The translations under genes and the position numbers were made by a program. From contig NZ_JNCA01000001.1 of the NCBI RefSeq assembly GCF_000695795.1, positions 62,001 to 126,000 on the forward strand: 64,000 bases of DNA. Reading direction: 5' to 3'. Below, piece by piece: positions 1 through 10,241 of this stretch. The notes under the pieces were generated by a model that saw only the letters and a list, made by a program, of their open reading frames with translations, had not been told where the DNA came from and ran no database searches. Positions within the stretch are counted from its first letter, which is position 1, and every line of letters starts with the position of its first letter. This stretch comes from Flavobacterium seoulense (GTDB taxonomy: Bacteria; Bacteroidota; Bacteroidia; Flavobacteriales; Flavobacteriaceae).

Positions 1-1
1 G

Positions 2-1612
2 TTGACAACATATACTCCTGGCGGACCTTGGGGTGAAACACACAAGCAATTGAGTTCTTTGGGTTCAATTCATATCGAAAATGTGCATATTTTGGCAAAT
101 TTGGAACCTTTCCGTTATGGTTCACCTGATTTTATCCAGAAAACAGTTCAGGCAATGCACAACATTCATGGAGCGAATGCGTTGCATTTGTACCCACAAG
201 CTTCGTATTGGGATTGGCCTTATACGGCTGATAAAACTGACAAACGTTTGCTGGAAATGGAGCGTGACTGGATTTGGTACAAAGCATGGGCACGATATGC
301 CTGGGACAGTAAAAGAGAACGTAATCTTGAAATTGGTTATTGGGATAAGCAATTCGAAAAGAAATATGGTACAGACTCTGAAGCCGGAAAAAATATTCTG
401 GAAGCTTATGAGCAAATAGGCGAAATAGCTCCTAAAACATTAAGACGTTTCGGAATTACCGAGGGAAATCGTCAGACTTTATTGTTAGGAATGTTTGAAA
501 GTCAATTAGTCAATCCGGCTAAATGGCGTGTGTATCCTGGATTCCACGAATCTTGCGGACCTGTAGGTGAATTGCTTCAGGAATATGCTAAAAAAGAATG
601 GAATAAAGAGGCGCATATTGGTGAAACGCCAACACAGATTATTAAAGAAATTGTACAGCACGGAAAAATAGCTGTTGAAGCGATTGATAAAGCGGCTCCT
701 TCAGTTACTAAAGAAAAAGACGAATTTAATCGTTTGAAAAATGATGTGTATTGCTACAATGCATTTGCAAATTGTTTTTCTGAAAAAGTCGAAGCTGCTT
801 TGTTAGTTTTAAGATACAGTTATTCTAATGATATTGTCGATTTAGATAAAGCCGTTCCGCATTTAGAAAAATCGTTGGAATACTTTGAAGAGTTGGTGAA
901 ACTAACAAAAGATACTTATTTGTATGCTAATAGTATGCAAACGGCACAACGTAGAATTCCTATTGGTGGCGATGACGGGAATAACAAAACATGGGCGGAA
1001 TTATTACCTCATTACGAGCGTGAGTTGGCTAATTTAAAAAGAAATATTAGTCTTTTAAAAGATGCTAAAAACGGAAAAGTAAAACAAAAAACAGTTGCGC
1101 CTTGGAAAACAGCTAACGTTACTTTGTTAAGTCCAAAATCAAGTTCTTATAATGTAAAAGCAGGAGTTAAAGTATATGGAACTGCTATTTCTGAATTGGT
1201 AAAAGTAGCTCCGGAACTTCAAAATTTAAAAGGAATTTCATTTGTTGAAGATGAGCAAAATGCCGAAGGAACGACACTTAAATTTAAGAATGCTGCTCCG
1301 GTAAAATTGGTAGTAGGTTATTTTAATTCTGATCAAAAAAGATTTTTATTTCCGCCAAGTTTAGAGACAAATGCAGCAGGAAACGAAATGGGTGAAGCCG
1401 AAGTAATCCTGGCAAATGCGATAAATTTAAAAGAATTACCAAGGGTAAATATTCACACTTACACGTTTAAAGCTGGTGAAAACCAATTGAATTTAGGTAA
1501 AGGAAAAGTACTTATTTTAGGCTTTATTGATGCCAACCAAAAAATTGAACCTCGTGATGTAGGATTCATAGATGCTGGTGAAAAAGAAGCCGTAGACTGG
1601 TTATTTTACTAA
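2..1612 (+). CDS. Glycosidase-like protein of polysaccharide cluster, 5' end missing
   Basis: The reading frame is open from the first bases of the window, so the 536 residues seen are the C-terminal part of a larger protein; the TTG at position 2 is unlikely to be the true start. I do not recognise the family with certainty. The visible part begins with an aromatic-rich segment (LEPFRYGSP, YPQASYWDWPY) such as lines the sugar-binding cleft of TIM-barrel glycosidases, continues with a long helical region (about residues 190-350) and ends with a beta-rich domain (about 370-536). A barrel followed by a helical bundle and a beta domain is reminiscent of alpha-glucuronidase-type enzymes (GH67/GH115), but that is only a resemblance. 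It lies 62 bp upstream of two GH2 genes on the same strand, so a role in degrading the same polysaccharide is inferred. Confidence 0.6.
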   Translation: MTTYTPGGPWGETHKQLSSLGSIHIENVHILANLEPFRYGSPDFIQKTVQAMHNIHGANALHLYPQASYWDWPYTADKTDKRLLEMERDWIWYKAWARYAWDSKRERNLEIGYWDKQFEKKYGTDSEAGKNILEAYEQIGEIAPKTLRRFGITEGNRQTLLLGMFESQLVNPAKWRVYPGFHESCGPVGELLQEYAKKEWNKEAHIGETPTQIIKEIVQHGKIAVEAIDKAAPSVTKEKDEFNRLKNDVYCYNAFANCFSEKVEAALLVLRYSYSNDIVDLDKAVPHLEKSLEYFEELVKLTKDTYLYANSMQTAQRRIPIGGDDGNNKTWAELLPHYERELANLKRNISLLKDAKNGKVKQKTVAPWKTANVTLLSPKSSSYNVKAGVKVYGTAISELVKVAPELQNLKGISFVEDEQNAEGTTLKFKNAAPVKLVVGYFNSDQKRFLFPPSLETNAAGNEMGEAEVILANAINLKELPRVNIHTYTFKAGENQLNLGKGKVLILGFIDANQKIEPRDVGFIDAGEKEAVDWLFY

Positions 1613-1674
1613 AAAAAATGTAAACTTTAAACCCTTTTAAAGTCGTTACTTTGAAAGGGTTAAATACATAAAAA

Positions 1675-4600
1675 ATGAAGAAAATAATATACATATTATC
1701 TTTTATAACTACTTTTTCGTCTTTGCAGGCGCAAAAGAAGGAAACTTCATTTCGTGAAGAAGTTGTTCTGGATACCAATTGGAAAACCACCATGGTGGAT
1801 TCGCATGCGGAAGTAAAAGAGGATTTTGCGACAAATTCGGGTTCAGATGCCAATTGGAAAACTGTAAGTATTCCTCATAATTGGGATCAGTACGAAGGCT
1901 TTCGCCAAATGAAACATGGTAATTTGCACGGAACGGCCTGGTATTCGAGAAATCTGAAAATTGGAAAACAAGAAAAAGGAAAAAAACTCTTTTTGTTTTT
2001 TGAAGGCGTAAATAGTTATGCTACGGTTTGGGTTAACGGAAAAGAAGTGGGTCAGCACAAAGGAGGTAGAACGACTTTTACTTTAGATATTAGTAATGCT
2101 GTAAAATATGATGCTAATAACCGAATTGTAGTTAAAGCGGCTCATCCTGCTTTTATTGCCGACTTACCTTGGGTTTGTGGTGGTTGTTCTGGCGAATGGG
2201 GATTTTCAGAAGGTTCACAGCCTATGGGGATTTTTAGACCAGTGACTTTAATTACGACTAATGATGTCCGAATTGCTCCTTTTGGAATTCATATCTGGAA
2301 TGATGAGACAGTTTCTAAGGAACAGGCGATTTTGCATACTACTACTGAGATTCAAAATTACAGTCTGTCAGATAGAAATGTTACGGTAATCAGTTCTCTT
2401 TTGGATAAAAACGGAAAAGAAGTCGCTTCGGTAAAGAATACTGTTGCGCTTTCGAAAGAAACCAAAGAGATTGGCCAAACCTTACCAACAATTAAAAACC
2501 CTAATTTATGGTCGCCGGAAAATCCGTATTTGTACACGCTTTCGACCACAATTTTAGAAAAGAACAAGGTGGTAGATAAGATTATTACCCCTTATGGAAT
2601 TCGTTGGGTTTCCTGGCCTGTGGGCAGAGAAGGCGATGATAAGCGGTTTTTTATCAATGACAAGCCCGTTTTCATTAATGGAACTTGCGAATACGAACAC
2701 CAATTAGGGCAAAGTCACGCTTTTTCGAATACTCAAATAAAAGCCAGAATCGAACAGATAAAAGCGGCAGGTTTTAATTCTTTTAGAGAAGCACACCAAC
2801 CACATAATTTGAAATATCAGGAATTGCTGGACGAAAGTGGTATTTTGTTTTGGTCTCAGTTTTCGGCTCATATTTGGTACGATACTCCGGAGTTTAAAGA
2901 TAATTTCAAAACCTTATTACGCGAATGGATCAAAGAACGCCGCAACAATCCGTCAGTAGTATTGTGGGGATTGCAAAACGAAAGTACCATTCCAAAAGAA
3001 TTTGCTGAAGAATGTACAAAAATCATCCGCGAAATGGATCCAACTGCTTCAGCCCAGCGTAAAGTGACGACTTGCAACGGTGGTGAAGGAACCGACTGGA
3101 ATGTGGTGCAAAACTGGTCAGGAACTTATGGTGGCGATCCGTTTAATTATGCGGTCGAAATGACAACGCAATTATTGAATGGTGAATATGGCGCCTGGCG
3201 TTCGCACGATTTGCATACTGAGGGAGAATTTGACCAAAAAGGTATTTTGAGCGAAAACCGTTTTTCGCAATTAATGGAAATTAAAATCAGTCAGGCTGAA
3301 TCTGTAAAAGATAAGATGACGGGGCAATTTAACTGGCTGTTTTCTTCTCATGAAAATCCGGGACGTGAGCAAAACGGAGAAGGATTCAGAGCCATCGATC
3401 AGGTAGGACCTGTTAATTACAAAGGACTTTTTAGTATTTGGGGCGAGCCTCTGGATGCTTATTATTTATATCGAGCGAATTATGCATCTAAGAAAACGAA
3501 TCCTATGGTGTATATCGTTTCGCATACCTGGCCTAATCGCTGGGAAGCTCCCGGAATCAAAAACGGAATCGATGTGTATTCAAATTGTGATGAAGTCGAA
3601 TTATTCAATGATGTCAACAATGAGTCTTTAGGGAAATTGAAAAATCCGGGTGTTGGACAACATTTTCAATGGAATAAGGTTAACATAAAATACAATGTGC
3701 TGTATGCTGTGGGTTATGTTAATGGTAAAAAAGTAGCTCAGGATTATATTGTTTTAAACAATTTGCCTGAAGCACCATCTTTTAAAACCTTAAGTACAAA
3801 AGAAGAAATTGTAGTTGCAAAAAAAGATTATAATTATATCTACCGTGTCAATTGTGGTGGGCCGGATTTCATAGATGCTGACGGAAATCAATGGTTAGCA
3901 GATGTGCATAAAACCAAACCGAATACCTGGGGTTCGGTTTCCTGGGCAGATGATTTTAAAAATGTGCCTGCTTATTTTGCCAGTCAGCGATCTACTTCTG
4001 ATTTAGTTGATGGGACTCAAAATGATGCTTTATTTCAAACTTTCCGTTACGGAATGGATAAATTAAAATATGAATTTCCTGTGCCTGATGGCGAATATTT
4101 AGTCGATTTGTATTTTTCGGAGCCTTGGTATGGAAGTGGCGGCGGACTCGATTGCAAAGATTGGCGTGTTTTTGATGTAGCTATTAATAACAGTGTGGTT
4201 ATCAAAGATTTCGATATTTGGAAAGAAGTTGGTTTTTCTAAAGCAATCAAAAAAACCGTGATGGCTAAAAGTAAAAACGGTCAGTTAGTGATTTCTTTCC
4301 CTAAGGTAACTTCGGGTGAAGGAATTATCTCGGCAATTGCAATTGCTTCCAAAGAGCAATCGGTGACAGCAGCTGCGCCTTCGCCAAAAAATATTTTAAA
4401 TGTTACTGCAAATACAGCATTTGAAATTGGTTCGTGGCTAAACACTAATCAAAGGCAATATTTGGATAGAGAAACGGTATTTACGGAATTACCGCCTAAT
4501 TTGTACACTGCCGATTATATCCGTTTTTCGGATGCTAAAAATACCACTGGTTCTTTTATTTCGAAAGAAGCAGCTACAGTTTCAGTATTAATATATTCGA

Positions 4601-5193
4601 AAGAAGAAACAATTTTACCTTGGCTTGCTGATTATAAAAAATCGGAAGCAACGGCAAAAAACAGTAACGGAGTTGTTTTTACTATTTTCGAAAAAGAAGT
4701 AAAAAAAGGAGAAACAGTGTTTTTTGGTGACAAAGGTGATGCTACTCTGGCGTTTACTATTGTGGTTGTCCCAACTTCCGATTTAGGGAAAGTGAAAGAC
4801 GACCGACCTTCGTTAAAACTCGAAGCAGAAACGGCTAAAATAAAAGGAGGCGGAACTGTAGTAGGAAATTTCAAGTCGAGCGATTATGTTGAATTTGCAA
4901 AAAACACACCAAATAGTATCGAATTTGAAGTGAATCCAGGTGTTGCTAATATATACCTGATGCGTTTTAGATACATGAATTTGAATCAGGAGCCTATAAA
5001 AGTAAAACTGATTATCGAAGATGCTTACGGAATTTTGATGCGAAATGATGAAATTGAATTTCCGGCGCCAACAGAGAAATGGAAAGTTTTAAATACCACC
5101 TCAGGCGGTTATATTAATGCCGGAAAGTACAAAATCCGAATCGAATCGGATAATATGAAAGGATTGCGATTGGAATCTATGGAGTTTCAATAA
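1675..5193 (+). CDS. Large GH2 glycoside hydrolase with malectin and C-terminal CBM-like domain
   Basis: This is a 1172-residue GH2-family enzyme (beta-galactosidase/beta-glucuronidase superfamily). A signal peptide at the N-terminus ends near LQA-Q, residues 18-20. The sugar-binding jelly roll (about 75-200) contains the typical GVNSYATVWVNGKEVG segment. An Ig-like sandwich follows, then the TIM barrel from about 320. The acid/base is E436 in WGLQNES and the likely nucleophile is E504 in NGEYG. After the barrel come a malectin-like domain (about 720-850, starting YRVNCGGPDF) and a C-terminal beta-sandwich (about 1045-1172, KLEAETAKIKGG) resembling CBM6/35-type modules. At nearly 1200 residues it is longer than a plain GH2 enzyme because of these modules. 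The substrate cannot be read from sequence. It is followed 38 bp later by a second GH2 gene, suggesting co-transcription and sequential action on one glycan. Confidence 0.88.
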   Translation: MKKIIYILSFITTFSSLQAQKKETSFREEVVLDTNWKTTMVDSHAEVKEDFATNSGSDANWKTVSIPHNWDQYEGFRQMKHGNLHGTAWYSRNLKIGKQEKGKKLFLFFEGVNSYATVWVNGKEVGQHKGGRTTFTLDISNAVKYDANNRIVVKAAHPAFIADLPWVCGGCSGEWGFSEGSQPMGIFRPVTLITTNDVRIAPFGIHIWNDETVSKEQAILHTTTEIQNYSLSDRNVTVISSLLDKNGKEVASVKNTVALSKETKEIGQTLPTIKNPNLWSPENPYLYTLSTTILEKNKVVDKIITPYGIRWVSWPVGREGDDKRFFINDKPVFINGTCEYEHQLGQSHAFSNTQIKARIEQIKAAGFNSFREAHQPHNLKYQELLDESGILFWSQFSAHIWYDTPEFKDNFKTLLREWIKERRNNPSVVLWGLQNESTIPKEFAEECTKIIREMDPTASAQRKVTTCNGGEGTDWNVVQNWSGTYGGDPFNYAVEMTTQLLNGEYGAWRSHDLHTEGEFDQKGILSENRFSQLMEIKISQAESVKDKMTGQFNWLFSSHENPGREQNGEGFRAIDQVGPVNYKGLFSIWGEPLDAYYLYRANYASKKTNPMVYIVSHTWPNRWEAPGIKNGIDVYSNCDEVELFNDVNNESLGKLKNPGVGQHFQWNKVNIKYNVLYAVGYVNGKKVAQDYIVLNNLPEAPSFKTLSTKEEIVVAKKDYNYIYRVNCGGPDFIDADGNQWLADVHKTKPNTWGSVSWADDFKNVPAYFASQRSTSDLVDGTQNDALFQTFRYGMDKLKYEFPVPDGEYLVDLYFSEPWYGSGGGLDCKDWRVFDVAINNSVVIKDFDIWKEVGFSKAIKKTVMAKSKNGQLVISFPKVTSGEGIISAIAIASKEQSVTAAAPSPKNILNVTANTAFEIGSWLNTNQRQYLDRETVFTELPPNLYTADYIRFSDAKNTTGSFISKEAATVSVLIYSKEETILPWLADYKKSEATAKNSNGVVFTIFEKEVKKGETVFFGDKGDATLAFTIVVVPTSDLGKVKDDRPSLKLEAETAKIKGGGTVVGNFKSSDYVEFAKNTPNSIEFEVNPGVANIYLMRFRYMNLNQEPIKVKLIIEDAYGILMRNDEIEFPAPTEKWKVLNTTSGGYINAGKYKIRIESDNMKGLRLESMEFQ

Positions 5194-5231
5194 AATAGAG
5201 AATAGAAAAAAAGAATAAAGAAAATAGATTT

Positions 5232-7667
5232 ATGAATTTACATAAAAGTGTTTTTAAAAAGACAGGAACAGCAATTGTGTTGTCGTTGTTAGTTGCCTGT
5301 GCAACTACAAAGAAAGAGAGTAGAATAGTAGCCGATTTTAACCCGGACTGGAGTTTTAAATTAGGTGATCATCCTAATGCTATTCAGGCTAATTTTAATG
5401 CTAATGATTGGCGCACTTTAGACCTGCCGCACGATTGGAGTATCGAAGGAACTTTTAGTAAAGAACATTCTACTACAGCAAGACAAGGTGCTTTGCCGGC
5501 AGGTAAAGGTTGGTACCGCAAGACTTTTACACTTCCGGAATCAGCTAAAAACAAAAGTATTGCTATTGAATTTGATGGTGTTTTTTGTAATAGCGAGGTT
5601 TGGATTAACGGACATTATTTAGGAAAACGTCCGTTTGGATACATCTCGTTTTCTTATGATTTAACGAAGTATCTGAACTTTGGAAACCAAAAAAATGACA
5701 TCGCTGTAAAAGTGGATAATGATGCGCAGCCAAGTTCAAGATGGTACACAGGTTCTGGAATTTATAGAAATGTACGTTTAGTAACTACTGATAAGTTGCA
5801 TGTGGCACATTGGGGAACTTATGTAACTACGCCTGAAGTTTCAAAGGAAAAAGCTACTGTGGATTTCAACGTTAGTATTCAAAATGATGCTGATTTACCA
5901 AAAGAATTTAAAGTAGTAACCACTATTTTGGATGCCAAAAACAGTTCGGTAGCAAGATTAGAATCTGCTGAGAAAATAGCTGCAAATGCTATTTTAGAAA
6001 AAGGACAAAAATTGGAAGTTAAAAATCCAAAATTATGGGATACTAAAAACCCGAATTTATACAAAGTAGTGACCAAAATCTATGATAAAAACACTTTGAT
6101 AGATGAATATGAAACTCCGCTTGGATTTAGATATTTTGCTTTTGATGCCGAAAAAGGTTTTTCTTTAAATGGTGTTCCAACAAAACTTTATGGAGTTTGT
6201 TTGCACCACGATAACGGAGCTTTGGGAGCTGTGGCAAATTTTCATGCTATCAAACGAAAATTAACCCTTATGAAAGAAATGGGTGTGAATGCTATTAGAA
6301 CGGCTCACAATCCGCCTTCTGTTGAGTTATTACAGCTGTGTGACGAAATGGGTTTTATTGTGCAGGATGAGGTTTTTGATGTTTGGAAAAAGAAAAAAGT
6401 GTCTAATGATTACAATAAATATTGGGACGAATGGCACAAACAGGATTTGATAGATTTTATCAAAAGAGACCGTAATCATCCATCAGTTATGATGTGGAGT
6501 ATTGGGAACGAAATCCGTGAGCAATTTGACAGTACAGGGGTTGCGATTACAAAAGAGCTAACTCAAATTGTAAAATCTTTAGACAAAACAAGACCGGTAA
6601 CTTCGGCTTTGACGGAGAATGTTCCGGAGAAGAATTTTATTTATCAGTCGGGTGTTTTAGATCTTTTAGGATTTAATTATAAGCACGAAGATTACGGAAC
6701 GTTTCCGGAGCGTTTTAAAGGGCAAAAAATTGTAGCTTCTGAGAGTGTTTCGGCACAGCAAACCCGTGGCCGCTATGATATGCCAACAGATTCTATCCGA
6801 TTCTGGCCTAAAAAACACGCAGAACCTTTTGATGGAAATGCCGATTGGACTGTAACTGCTTACGATAATATCGCTTCTTACTGGGGAACTACCCACGAGG
6901 AAAACTGGAAAGCAGCTAAAAAATATGATTTTATAGCAGGAACTTTTGTCTGGACAGGTTTTGATTATCTTGGTGAACCTGATCCTTATCCTTATCCGGC
7001 GCGTAGTTCGTATTTTGGAATCGTAGATTTAGCGGGATTACCAAAAGATGTGTATTATATGTACCAAAGCGAATGGAGCGATAAAAACGTTTTACATTTA
7101 TTACCGCATTGGAACTGGAAACAGGGTCAAATGATTGATGTTTGGGCATATTACAATAATGCTGATGCCGTAGAATTATTTCTGAACGGAAAATCTCTAG
7201 GTTCGAAAGCTAAAAAAGGAGACGAATTGCACATTGCCTGGAAAGTGCCTTTTGAAGCAGGAACTTTGAAAGCAGTTTCTAGAAAAGATGGAAAGATAGT
7301 TAAGGAAACGGAAATTCGTACTGCCGGTGAAGCTGCTAAAATCAATTTGCAAGCCGATAAAACAAGCATTAAAAATGATAGTTATGATTTGGTTTACGTA
7401 ACGGTTTCTCTACAAGACAAAGACGGAAATCTACTTCCAAAAGCCGATAACCTAATTAACTTTAAAGTTTCAGGTGGTGCTAAAATTGTTGGAGTTGACA
7501 ATGGTTACCAAGCCAGTTTAGAGCCTTTCAAGGCCGATTACCGCAAATTGTACAACGGAAAATGCATTGTAATTCTACAATCGAATAAAAAAGCAGAAGA
7601 CATAACATTAGAAGCTACTACAGTAGGGAATATAAATGCTGCTACTGTGAGTATTAAAGTAGAATAG
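5232..7667 (+). CDS. GH2 beta-galactosidase-like lipoprotein
   Basis: This 811-residue protein has a lipobox (LLVAC, Cys23), so it is probably anchored in a membrane. The GH2 order is complete: sugar-binding domain (about 40-195, EVWINGHYLGKRPFG), Ig-like domain (about 200-300), TIM barrel (about 305-600), then a DUF4982-type domain (VWAYYNNADAVELFLNG, near 638) and a GH2 C-terminal Ig-like domain (from about 705). The acid/base is E427 in MWSIGNE and the nucleophile is E504 in VASESVSA. Enzymes with this layout usually remove beta-galactosyl or related residues from oligosaccharides. It lies 38 bp after the preceding GH2 gene and is closed by a hairpin terminator, so it is the last gene of the operon. 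No SusC/SusD pair is visible in the window; it may lie further upstream. Confidence 0.9.
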   Translation: MNLHKSVFKKTGTAIVLSLLVACATTKKESRIVADFNPDWSFKLGDHPNAIQANFNANDWRTLDLPHDWSIEGTFSKEHSTTARQGALPAGKGWYRKTFTLPESAKNKSIAIEFDGVFCNSEVWINGHYLGKRPFGYISFSYDLTKYLNFGNQKNDIAVKVDNDAQPSSRWYTGSGIYRNVRLVTTDKLHVAHWGTYVTTPEVSKEKATVDFNVSIQNDADLPKEFKVVTTILDAKNSSVARLESAEKIAANAILEKGQKLEVKNPKLWDTKNPNLYKVVTKIYDKNTLIDEYETPLGFRYFAFDAEKGFSLNGVPTKLYGVCLHHDNGALGAVANFHAIKRKLTLMKEMGVNAIRTAHNPPSVELLQLCDEMGFIVQDEVFDVWKKKKVSNDYNKYWDEWHKQDLIDFIKRDRNHPSVMMWSIGNEIREQFDSTGVAITKELTQIVKSLDKTRPVTSALTENVPEKNFIYQSGVLDLLGFNYKHEDYGTFPERFKGQKIVASESVSAQQTRGRYDMPTDSIRFWPKKHAEPFDGNADWTVTAYDNIASYWGTTHEENWKAAKKYDFIAGTFVWTGFDYLGEPDPYPYPARSSYFGIVDLAGLPKDVYYMYQSEWSDKNVLHLLPHWNWKQGQMIDVWAYYNNADAVELFLNGKSLGSKAKKGDELHIAWKVPFEAGTLKAVSRKDGKIVKETEIRTAGEAAKINLQADKTSIKNDSYDLVYVTVSLQDKDGNLLPKADNLINFKVSGGAKIVGVDNGYQASLEPFKADYRKLYNGKCIVILQSNKKAEDITLEATTVGNINAATVSIKVE

Positions 7668-7690
7668 TTTTTCTCAGACATACAGATTTT

Positions 7691-7720
7691 AAAAAGCACG
7701 GATTTTATTCGTGCTTTTTT
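7691..7720 (+). terminator. Rho-independent terminator of the GH2 operon
   Basis: A ten-base stem, AAAAAGCACG (7691-7700) pairing with CGTGCTTTTT (7710-7719), surrounds a nine-base loop and ends in a T-run. It sits 23 bp after the stop of the GH2 lipoprotein gene and separates the glycan cluster from the accessory gene that follows. Confidence 0.85.
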
Positions 7721-7760
7721 ATTTAAATAAGAAAAAACTTAGACAAATAAAAAGAATGCT

Positions 7761-7768
7761 TATATTTG
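7761..7768 (+). promoter_or_regulatory. Probable -7 promoter element of the HEPN-like gene
   Basis: TATATTTG matches the Bacteroidota -7 consensus TANNTTTG and lies 46 bp before the ATG at 7814. No clear TTG -33 element stands at the usual 18-20 bp distance, so the call rests on the -7 match and on the terminator just upstream, which implies that the next gene needs its own promoter. Confidence 0.45.
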
Positions 7769-7813
7769 AGGGTGTAAATATTTATAAATAAGTCAAAGTA
7801 AATAAAAAAATTA

Positions 7814-10165
7814 ATGAAACTATCAAAAGAGGAAATCCTATACAAGTATAAAGCTAATACTGAATTCATTAATAAATTTAGTTCGCTTTTCTCAATTAAA
7901 TTGCTTTTAGGAAGATGTATAATCGACGAAAAATATGAGTTAAATCCAGAATTTAATGACTTAATTATTTTAACTAAATCAGGACAAAAAATATTTGATA
8001 CAATCATTAAAAAAAAGATTTCTGTTGACAAACCCCAAAATATAAAATTAGTTATCTTCTTAGAGTTTTATCATCATGATTTATTTATTGACATAGAGAA
8101 GATAAATATAAATTCAATCGAAATCATTTTAGACAAAGAAATTAAATCTAAAAAAATTAGATATCCCTGGATATATGGAAGAACGCTTTATGATAAATAT
8201 TTTAAAATTTTTTCAAACCAATCTAAAATATTAAGTGCAGATGAAACAACTAAACTTCTTAAAGATACACCACAAGGTGTATTTCAAGTGGGTAAGTATA
8301 TTGTTGGACCAATAGGGCTATTGAAATCAGAAAATTTAAGATTTAATTCACCTCAAAGAAATGTTAAACTTTACCATTGCTCTGATTCTTCATGTACAGC
8401 ATTTCATAAAACACTTTTAAAAACTGCGAATCTTTTTGAATTGATACAAAATGAAGTTGATAAATTAATTCCAAAAGAAGAATCTTCAGAATGGAATATG
8501 GTATACAGTGAAACTATAGAAATAAAAAATGAATATTATGATTTTGATTCGTTAAATGAAATAAATTTGTTGATTGTTAATGCTTTTGGTAAGAAAGAGT
8601 TAATGCTTTTAATGTCAAATATTATCAATTCTTCAAAATCTTTTAGAGAAAAATTACCAAAGAATGAAAATTTTGTTGGTTCTGCAAATTCAATAGTAGA
8701 AAAGCTTGATAAAGCTGAATTGTATCAACTTTTACTACTTGAAAAAGATGATGTTATTGTTGAATATTTAGAGAAAATGATTTCATTAAACGAAGTTGTA
8801 ATTCCTGCAACTGAAATTCGTGAAGTTAAGTTTTTAAATACTTCAGGGTTTTACAATATATCGCATCAATGTAATAAATTAGGATTTCGTTCAGTTAGTA
8901 ATAATAATTTAGCAATTAACAGATTAAATAAATTAATATTAGATGTTAATAGTGATGATTCTACAAAACAAATTTTAGAATGGAAACTTAGATTTTATGA
9001 ATTTGAAACTTTAAAAGAAAAAATTGAGGCATATACTAGAGTAACAGATCCAGCTAAAGTTGTAAAAGAAACTATTCTTTCAGGACCACTTCAAATTACT
9101 AAAGTGTTTGAGAAAATTTACGGAAATTTTGAATTGCCTAATAATGAAGAGAGTGAAAATAATTTAATAAATAAAGTATTATGGAAATTAGGATTTGATA
9201 TAAATATTTATCCTAATACAATAAATGATTTTTGGAATAAACTTGAAGATTTTAAGGATACTGTCAGGAGTGTGAAAAGTTTAAATACTTTTGAAAAAGA
9301 TAAAATTAGAAGTTCATCTGTTAACTTGTTTGTTGCTTTAGAGGATATTCTTGAGCAATCACTTTCATTTATAACTTGGTTTCTACTTTCGGATCATTTT
9401 TTAGAAACAAAATTCAAATATGATTACGAAACAGCTAGGCATTTTATGAGTAAAAAATTAGAGGGACAAGTTATTGGGTCTAATGAGCCTTTACGTTTTG
9501 ATAAAAATGGAAAAAATACACTTTTCCCTTTGACAGAGGGCTTTTCTGCATTAGTTCAGATTTGTGATGAAATTATGTCATCTTCAAGAGATGAATATTT
9601 ACGTTCGAAAGAAGAGCTTCCTAGTTTTTATGATAAAGCTCAGTATACATCATTCCCATTTATGCATAAAATATTATTACTCGATCTAAAAAGTAGTAAT
9701 TATCAAAGTATTAAAGAAAATATTTCTGAGATATCATCAGAATTTAATAAAAATTCTGTTTTATCAATTAGAAATAAATTGCAGCACAAAAGGGATGATT
9801 TTCCAAGTACTGCAGAAATACTAAAAGCTTGTTATACAATTGAAGAAGTTGTAAATAAACTTGAAATAAATAGTTTGTGGCCTAATGTTTATTTGTTTAA
9901 AACTTTAAATTCGGATAAATATAGACGATATAATTATGCTTTTGAAGATTATAAAGGAAGAGCAATAAATTTAACACCAACTTCAGAATTCTTAGGAAGT
10001 AAATTAATTGGAATTAGTGATCCTCAAATAATATTGCCAAATGTGCATATTGGTAATTCATTAGAAGTTTTAAGATTTAAATATAACGAACCTTCAGAGT
10101 ATTTAGAATATTGGAAAGACTATCCTCTAAAAAAGGGAAAGTCAGTAATAGATAAAATCAGTTAA
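7814..10165 (+). CDS. Unrecognised 783-aa accessory protein with C-terminal HEPN-type motif
   Basis: I do not recognise the whole protein. It has no signal peptide or membrane segment and is rich in Lys, Asn, Ile, Leu and Glu. Two local features stand out. Near residues 187-198 a compact YHCSDSSCTAFH stretch (Cys189, Cys194, flanking His188 and His198) looks like a metal-binding knuckle. Near the C-terminus, R653-N654-KLQ-H658 within a predicted helical region (SIRNKLQHKR) fits the R-N-x3-H active-site pattern of HEPN RNases. A cytoplasmic RNA-targeting role, possibly in defence, is an inference from this motif. The gene is visibly more AT-rich than its neighbours, has its own promoter-like element, and stands alone between a sugar-degradation operon and a housekeeping gene, as expected for a horizontally acquired cargo gene. 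No partner gene is present. A six-residue motif can arise by chance, so function remains open. Confidence 0.8.
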   Translation: MKLSKEEILYKYKANTEFINKFSSLFSIKLLLGRCIIDEKYELNPEFNDLIILTKSGQKIFDTIIKKKISVDKPQNIKLVIFLEFYHHDLFIDIEKININSIEIILDKEIKSKKIRYPWIYGRTLYDKYFKIFSNQSKILSADETTKLLKDTPQGVFQVGKYIVGPIGLLKSENLRFNSPQRNVKLYHCSDSSCTAFHKTLLKTANLFELIQNEVDKLIPKEESSEWNMVYSETIEIKNEYYDFDSLNEINLLIVNAFGKKELMLLMSNIINSSKSFREKLPKNENFVGSANSIVEKLDKAELYQLLLLEKDDVIVEYLEKMISLNEVVIPATEIREVKFLNTSGFYNISHQCNKLGFRSVSNNNLAINRLNKLILDVNSDDSTKQILEWKLRFYEFETLKEKIEAYTRVTDPAKVVKETILSGPLQITKVFEKIYGNFELPNNEESENNLINKVLWKLGFDINIYPNTINDFWNKLEDFKDTVRSVKSLNTFEKDKIRSSSVNLFVALEDILEQSLSFITWFLLSDHFLETKFKYDYETARHFMSKKLEGQVIGSNEPLRFDKNGKNTLFPLTEGFSALVQICDEIMSSSRDEYLRSKEELPSFYDKAQYTSFPFMHKILLLDLKSSNYQSIKENISEISSEFNKNSVLSIRNKLQHKRDDFPSTAEILKACYTIEEVVNKLEINSLWPNVYLFKTLNSDKYRRYNYAFEDYKGRAINLTPTSEFLGSKLIGISDPQIILPNVHIGNSLEVLRFKYNEPSEYLEYWKDYPLKKGKSVIDKIS

Positions 10166-10241
10166 ATTATATAAGGTGTTCTTTTTCAGATGATTTAAAT
10201 CTTAATCTTTCCAAAACCCTGCTTTTTTGAGAAGTATTTTA

